64,000 nucleotides of DNA from Rugalucina vietnamica. Lineage: Eukaryota; Mollusca; Bivalvia; Lucinida; Lucinidae. The stretch covers positions 30,589,621 through 30,653,620 of the forward strand of contig OZ024870.1 in NCBI GenBank assembly GCA_964017185.1, written 5' to 3'. Under the pieces are notes generated by a model. The model did not search any database. It was not told the origin of the DNA and saw only the letters and a list, made by a program, of their open reading frames with translations. Position numbers and translations under genes: made by a program. Positions 54,001-60,000 of the stretch are shown in pieces; position 1 is the first letter of the stretch, and every line of letters starts with the position of its first letter.

Positions 54001-57000
54001 GTCCACTACAACTTCACTGTACATGTATACAGTTATCTACATGCTTTCATAAATATAAATACATATACATGTATGTAATTTTACGAACAAGAAAACATAA
54101 GAGCCCCAATCATGAGAAAACCAACAATGTGGTTTCCAAACAGGTCCGTGGCCTAGTGGTTAAGCTACTGGCCTTGTAAACCAGGGGTCGTGAGTTCGAT
54201 CCCGGGCTTCTCCAGTCTTTCGGATGAGACTATAAACCGAGGTCCCGTCTCCATATGACCTTAGCTGTTGAGTGGGACGTAAAACCCCAAATCAACCAGC
54301 CAACCAACCAAACAGGTCCAACACAAACCGAGCTGTACAAGCGCAGAAAGAAGCTAGAGGCTGGAAATTTTGAATTTAGAAAATAGAGAAATTGTACTGT
54401 CTGTGTAGCGAAAACAAAGGCAATGATCAGCTTCGCAGTTACTGCGAAGCTGATCTGCGCCTTTGTTTTCGCATATGCAAAATGCTGGTTTTCTCATCAT
54501 GTCCAGCATCAGTTTTCTAGATTAACGTGTCTGTGAGTATGTGTGTGTCTTCAGCCAAATTGGGAAATCAAAGCTCAACATTGCTGCCTTGGTGAAGTAC
54601 TTGCATTTTGATTAAACTTTTGAAAATTTAATATTAATTAGTGTTTATGTCCCCAATAAACAGCTGAGGTAAGGTTAAGACAGTCAGTAACTGTTAGCCT
54701 AGCCACATTGTTCCCTAGCATATCTAATACAGGCTAATTACCAGTACTCAGTGCAATTTCTTTCATCACTAACAGTTACTTAAATCAGGGGAATAGAAAG
54801 AATGGCCATAGAGTTATTTCCATGACAAAATCTTCACGAAACATCACAACTTAGATGTGCTACTGACCAAGCTACTGTGCCCGGTCCATAAATCAGTGCC
54901 ACCTTATTTTAATAAATGAAAATATCATTTAATAGGCATACAGGCTAAATTTCAGACAACTATTTACACTGCTGGTTCTAATTTTGCATAAGCAAAAGAT
55001 CAACCTTTTAAGAAAATTGGACTTAAGGTTGTACCTATTTAATTTTTTCAAATATTGAAATGAACCATATTTAATCGAGTACATAAACTTTTCAATACTG
55101 CACATTGTAGTGGCTTTGATGTCTATCGATAAACCTGGATTACCTTTACTGAATGTGCAATATTATTTAGCACAAAATGTGGGGTTTCATGATAAAACTT
55201 GTCCTTTAGGTTTTTAACCACTTCAAACTCAAACCAGCTTTCAGGGTGCTGAAGAAGTGCTTATAGACTTAGACCAGAACTGCTTACCCAGTGAGCAACA
55301 TTTCACATATAATAACATTTGAAATTAAGCTAGCCTGTGAATCTGAAAATTTGGTCTGCCAACAACCTATGCATGAATACCCCAAAACAAATTTTCTATA
55401 AACTATGGCTATTTGAAGTAACTGTGAGCTACTGCCAGGTCAAATAAAAATCAAAATTGAATTTAAACTTTATGAAGACTATATTTTATGCTCCAGGATA
55501 TGACATGCAAAATCTTGACGCAAATTTTTTTCCAGCCTGTGTCATCAATTCATCTGAGGATGAACATTTACCATAAGGTCATTGATTGCACATATATTTT
55601 CAAGTAAAATAAGATGCCTGGTTAAAAATACTGTAAACTTGATGTGTATGTCTGCAGCCTTAAGCCAGTCCCTCGGACTTAATACAATATAGGGCTGAGT
55701 ATCGCCCACTAAAACCGCATCGCGATATATCGCGGTACGGGAAATGCATATCGCAATGCGTATTGAATATATCGTACAAACAGGAAAGTCAATTTTCAAT
55801 TTCTTATCGAAGCCAAAATTTGTTGCACTAGAATGGGAACCAATTTTACAACATTTGTAGTACATCTATGACTGATATTATTGTAAACAACATGCAAAAT
55901 TTTTATGCGACGTCAGGTTGTTTTAAAGTGCCGAAATAGATGTATGTTCCAAAAATAACCACATGATTGACAGCTCAACAGGGGAGGCAAATACGCACAT
56001 GTATTGGACTGGTTTCACGCTAATTACCTGTAAAAATTCGATAGCAGGACCGATTGTAAATACACAGTCTGTGGTTGTACTCGTTTGGATTATTTTGGGT
56101 GTTAGTATAAAACCCGGACTGTGTTACGATATACCGGAATCCTTGTATGGGCGTACCGGTATACCATACCGCGAGCACCGTACCGCAGTATACCGATATA
56201 TCGGTATATCGTTACACCCCTAATACAATATGTACTTCACTGAGGCTTCTTGTTAACTTGACATGCTCAGTTTGGCACTTCAAAGCAGCTTTTCCACTTT
56301 CTAGTGAGTTTGTATGTATGTTAAAGGGTAAATAGACATATTTCAAATAACTAATAGATTATAATCCTGTCTTGGTAAACAGAACAGTAAATTCATGTTT
56401 ACATATGATAATCATTCCTTTTTATTTTTTAACATTTACATTTAGTTATTCAATTAGGCTTTCAAATAAATGTAAATTAATGGTTGACAAAATCTGAATG
56501 TTTATGAAGTAAGTAAATGGACAAAATACTCAGTGCAAGTGAACATTAGCATTACGAAAACATGCCCATGCAATATATAGAGATTTTTCAAGTTGTAAAA
56601 AATCATAATTTTCAGTAGAAAAATTTTGATATTTTTCTTATTTTTGCTCAAAACATAGATTGTGGGTACTCGTTAGAACCGCCTCGGCGAGGCAGTTCTA
56701 ACGAGTACCCACAATCTATGTTTTAGAGCAAAAATAAGAAAAATAGGTATGCCCCTGCATACCCCAGTTTTACTATATAAAAGTGGGGTTCAAGGGGGTA
56801 TACATTACACGGACACATTTTCCTGATGAGTGCAATTAAATTGATGCACTGGCCTTCATTACATGTACATAGATTTCATTAAGCCATTGTAATGCTCAAT
56901 CTACATGCAAGAAATTTTGCACAAGTATACTCATGTCATGTTTTGTTATAATTATGACCGAATTATGTCACTATAGTGTACTTTATATGTATGGTGTAAC

Positions 57001-60000
57001 AAAAGAGTCATGGTGATATACTATCTATGTTATTTTGCAAAATAAATCTGAATCTGAATCTGAATAGTTTACTGGTGACACGCCAAATGACATTATTTCA
57101 CCAGGGGGTTCGGATGGGGGAGAAACTAGTCCCTTGAACGCACGAGTGTAGCGAACTTGGACACACAGTCATCAGACATTTCAGCAGAGGAGATAAGTGA
57201 ATCAGGGAGGTCATTCCAGTCCCTGATAGTCTGTGGAAAGAAACTACTTTTGTACGCTTCTTTGCTAGCTGAAGGTATCTGAAAAGCCAAAGAGTGTTGA
57301 TTTCTACAACGCCTATTCTTTGGGATAAGGTCATCTGTGGGTATTCTGGCTTTACCCTTTAGACCTTTGTATAGCAATATAAGTCTACTATCCTTCCTCC
57401 TTTTCTTAAGAGATTCCCATTTCAGTTGACCTAAAATGCCAGTCATGCTCCCAGTTTCAAAAACATAATTTCCGGTCACAAACCTTGCCGCACGATTTTG
57501 TACCTTTTCCAGTTCTTCCTGGAGGCCATGAGTGTGAGGGTCCCAAACTGAGCTTCCATATTCCAAGACCGGCCGCACCAGTCCTTTATAAGCTGCTTCT
57601 TTCACATCTGGGGGACAAGAATACAAATTTCTCCTTAAGAATCCAAGAGTTCTGTTAGCCTTTGTACAGACATTGGAAATATGAGTATTCCATTTCAAAT
57701 CATTTGTGATAGTTACACCCAGGTATTTGATGTTTTCAACGTTTTCCAGTACAGTGCCCTCAAGGGTGTAGTTAGCCTGTATCTTACTAGACCGTTTATT
57801 TGTCAGCTGCATCATGTTGCATTTGACGGGTTGAAATCTCATTCCCCATTTCCTAGCCCAACTGCCTAAACGATCAATGTCTCTCTGAAGTTTCAATGTA
57901 TCCTCTTCATTCTTGATTTCACGATAGCAAACACAATCATCAGCAAAGAGTCTTATTTCAGACTCAATGTCTGCCGAGATGTCATTTATATACAAGGAAA
58001 ACAGCAAGGGGCCGAGAACGGTGCCCTGAGGGACACCTGACACAACTGGTGCCCAATCCGATTTAATACCATTAACCACTACCCTTTGTTGTCGGAAACA
58101 AAGGAAAGCATTTATCCAATTCAGTGTTGTTCCACCTATTCCATAGCTAAACAATTTGCTTTTAAGGAGTTCATGGGGAGGAGTATCAAAAGCCTTTTCA
58201 AAATCGAGTATAAAAGTGTCGACCTGGCCTTTTTGTCTAAGATTTTGGCCCAGTCATTTATCACTGTAGTCAACTGAGTTTCACAGCTATGCCATTTCCT
58301 AAATGCGTGTTGCCTGTCCGACAAGAGTTCATGTTCATCAAGATGGGCCATAATATTTGAGCATACAATATGTTCAAGAAGCTTACAAGGAATGCATGTC
58401 AAAGAAACAGGGCGGTAATTGCGGGCAAGTGACCTGTCGCCCTTCTTAAACAGGGGGCAAATATTAGCAAGAGACCATTCTTTAGGAATTTCACCTGTAT
58501 CAATTGACTGCTGGAAGAGATGGGCGAATACTGGCCCTAATTCCACAGCCAGTTCCTTTAGGACTCTGGGATGAAGCTCATCAGGCCCTAAGGCTTTAGA
58601 CGGGTTTAGACCTTTGAGAAGTTTGGTCACCCCTTCCTTTGTGACCACAATATCATGCATGAATGGGGCAGATCTATCCATAAGAGGGACCTGTTTGTAT
58701 TCACTTTTAGTGAAAACATCCGAGAACTGACCATTAAATTCTTCCGCCTTCTCAAATTCGGATTGTGCAATTCCACTTCCATTTCTCTTTTTCAACGGGG
58801 GAATACCTTGGGTATCTTTTTTCTGACTGTTTATGTACCTGTAAAAATCTCTAGGATTAGCCTTAACATCTCCTACCAAGTTGTTCACGTAAAGATCATG
58901 CTGCTTCCTGATATCAGCTTTGATCTCTTTCCGTAAAGATTCAAATTTAGATCTAAATTTTGCACTACCAGTTTTTTTAGCTTCTGCATGAGTTGCATTT
59001 TTTCTGCGAATCTTCCTCCTTATAGATAAAACAATAACTAGAAATTATTTATCATGCTCTTCTAATCCTAAATATCATTTCCACAAATAATGTTATGTTT
59101 GGTATGAACGTATTGTGTATACTTTATGTATTTGTGAATTGTGCTAAATGCCGCCCTTTTGAGGCGATTAACATTTTATAATGTTTTTGCCTAATAAACT
59201 ACTTTGTACTTGTTATAAACTTTCTGTATCATTTCAAGAAATGCTAAATTCAGCATGGTAATTATAGTTAAGCAGTCTTAAAATCAGGTATCCAAAACAT
59301 TGAAGTAGATACATGTACTAAGCATTGGATAAACAGTGTACATGTAGTAAAACATGTACTGAAAGTAAAATTAATGTACACCTATACAATGGTCATAAAA
59401 TCAACTTGACACTTAATGTATAGACAAATATTTGCAAACTTGATGAAATTTCTATAAACAATGATTTTATTTATTCAAACACCATGAATAAATTGTATCT
59501 GAAAATGGAATGAAGCTTCTATACAATTTTTATTGAAATTGATTTAGATTTGAAAGGCAATGCCCCATTACATATGCCTTTCTAATCTAGGTGTAAAAAG
59601 ACACCTGATAACATTTATAAAATGATTTAATTACATAAAGAAATTACCAAAACATTTACATTTTTAAGAGGCCACAAAAATATCAAAGAAAAACTTTGTA
59701 AATCTGGTTTTGAATATTACAAACCAAAATAGTAGCTCTTTTTGCACGCCTCAAAAATCTTTAAGAAGCATATTCTAACAATAAATGCAGAGCCACTTTT
59801 TCTTCTTTTTTTTTTTCTAGTGAAAATGAAGAATCAATTGCTCTTCTTTGCTATCATTTTTCTATTAAGCAGAGCCTTTGCATCTTATATCTTGTTCTCT
59901 ACAATTCATCAATCATTTTGTTGTTATTATCATTGTTATCCTAAAACTACAAAATACGGACCCTGAGCCTACACTATTTGCTGAGACCTATCTATCATCA

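Larger units (their letters stand above)
57041..59036 (-). mobile_element. 5'-truncated LINE (non-LTR retrotransposon) with reverse transcriptase
   Basis: The minus-strand reading frames cover a reverse transcriptase: NPSKALGPDELHPRVLKEL (fingers), LARNYRPVSLTCIPCK, GVPQGTVLGPLLFSLYINDI, the catalytic FADD box (FADDCVCY) and the thumb with IKYLGVTI, ending in a KVQNRAARF to IRDWNDLP C-terminal part. The 3' end at about 57041-57066 is a (GATTCA)n-type tail. There is no endonuclease domain, so the copy is 5'-truncated. A one-base indel near 58225 splits the frame, so it is dead. It lies in the CNTRL intron between exons 2 and 3, same strand as the gene. Confidence 0.9.

Noticed and set aside
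53140-54025. CRISPR-like array of direct repeats
   Set aside because: Units are contiguous 74-bp repeats without unique spacers, in an animal intron.
54148-54225. A tRNA gene on the plus strand
   Set aside because: Same reason: SINE with a target-site duplication inside a MITE.
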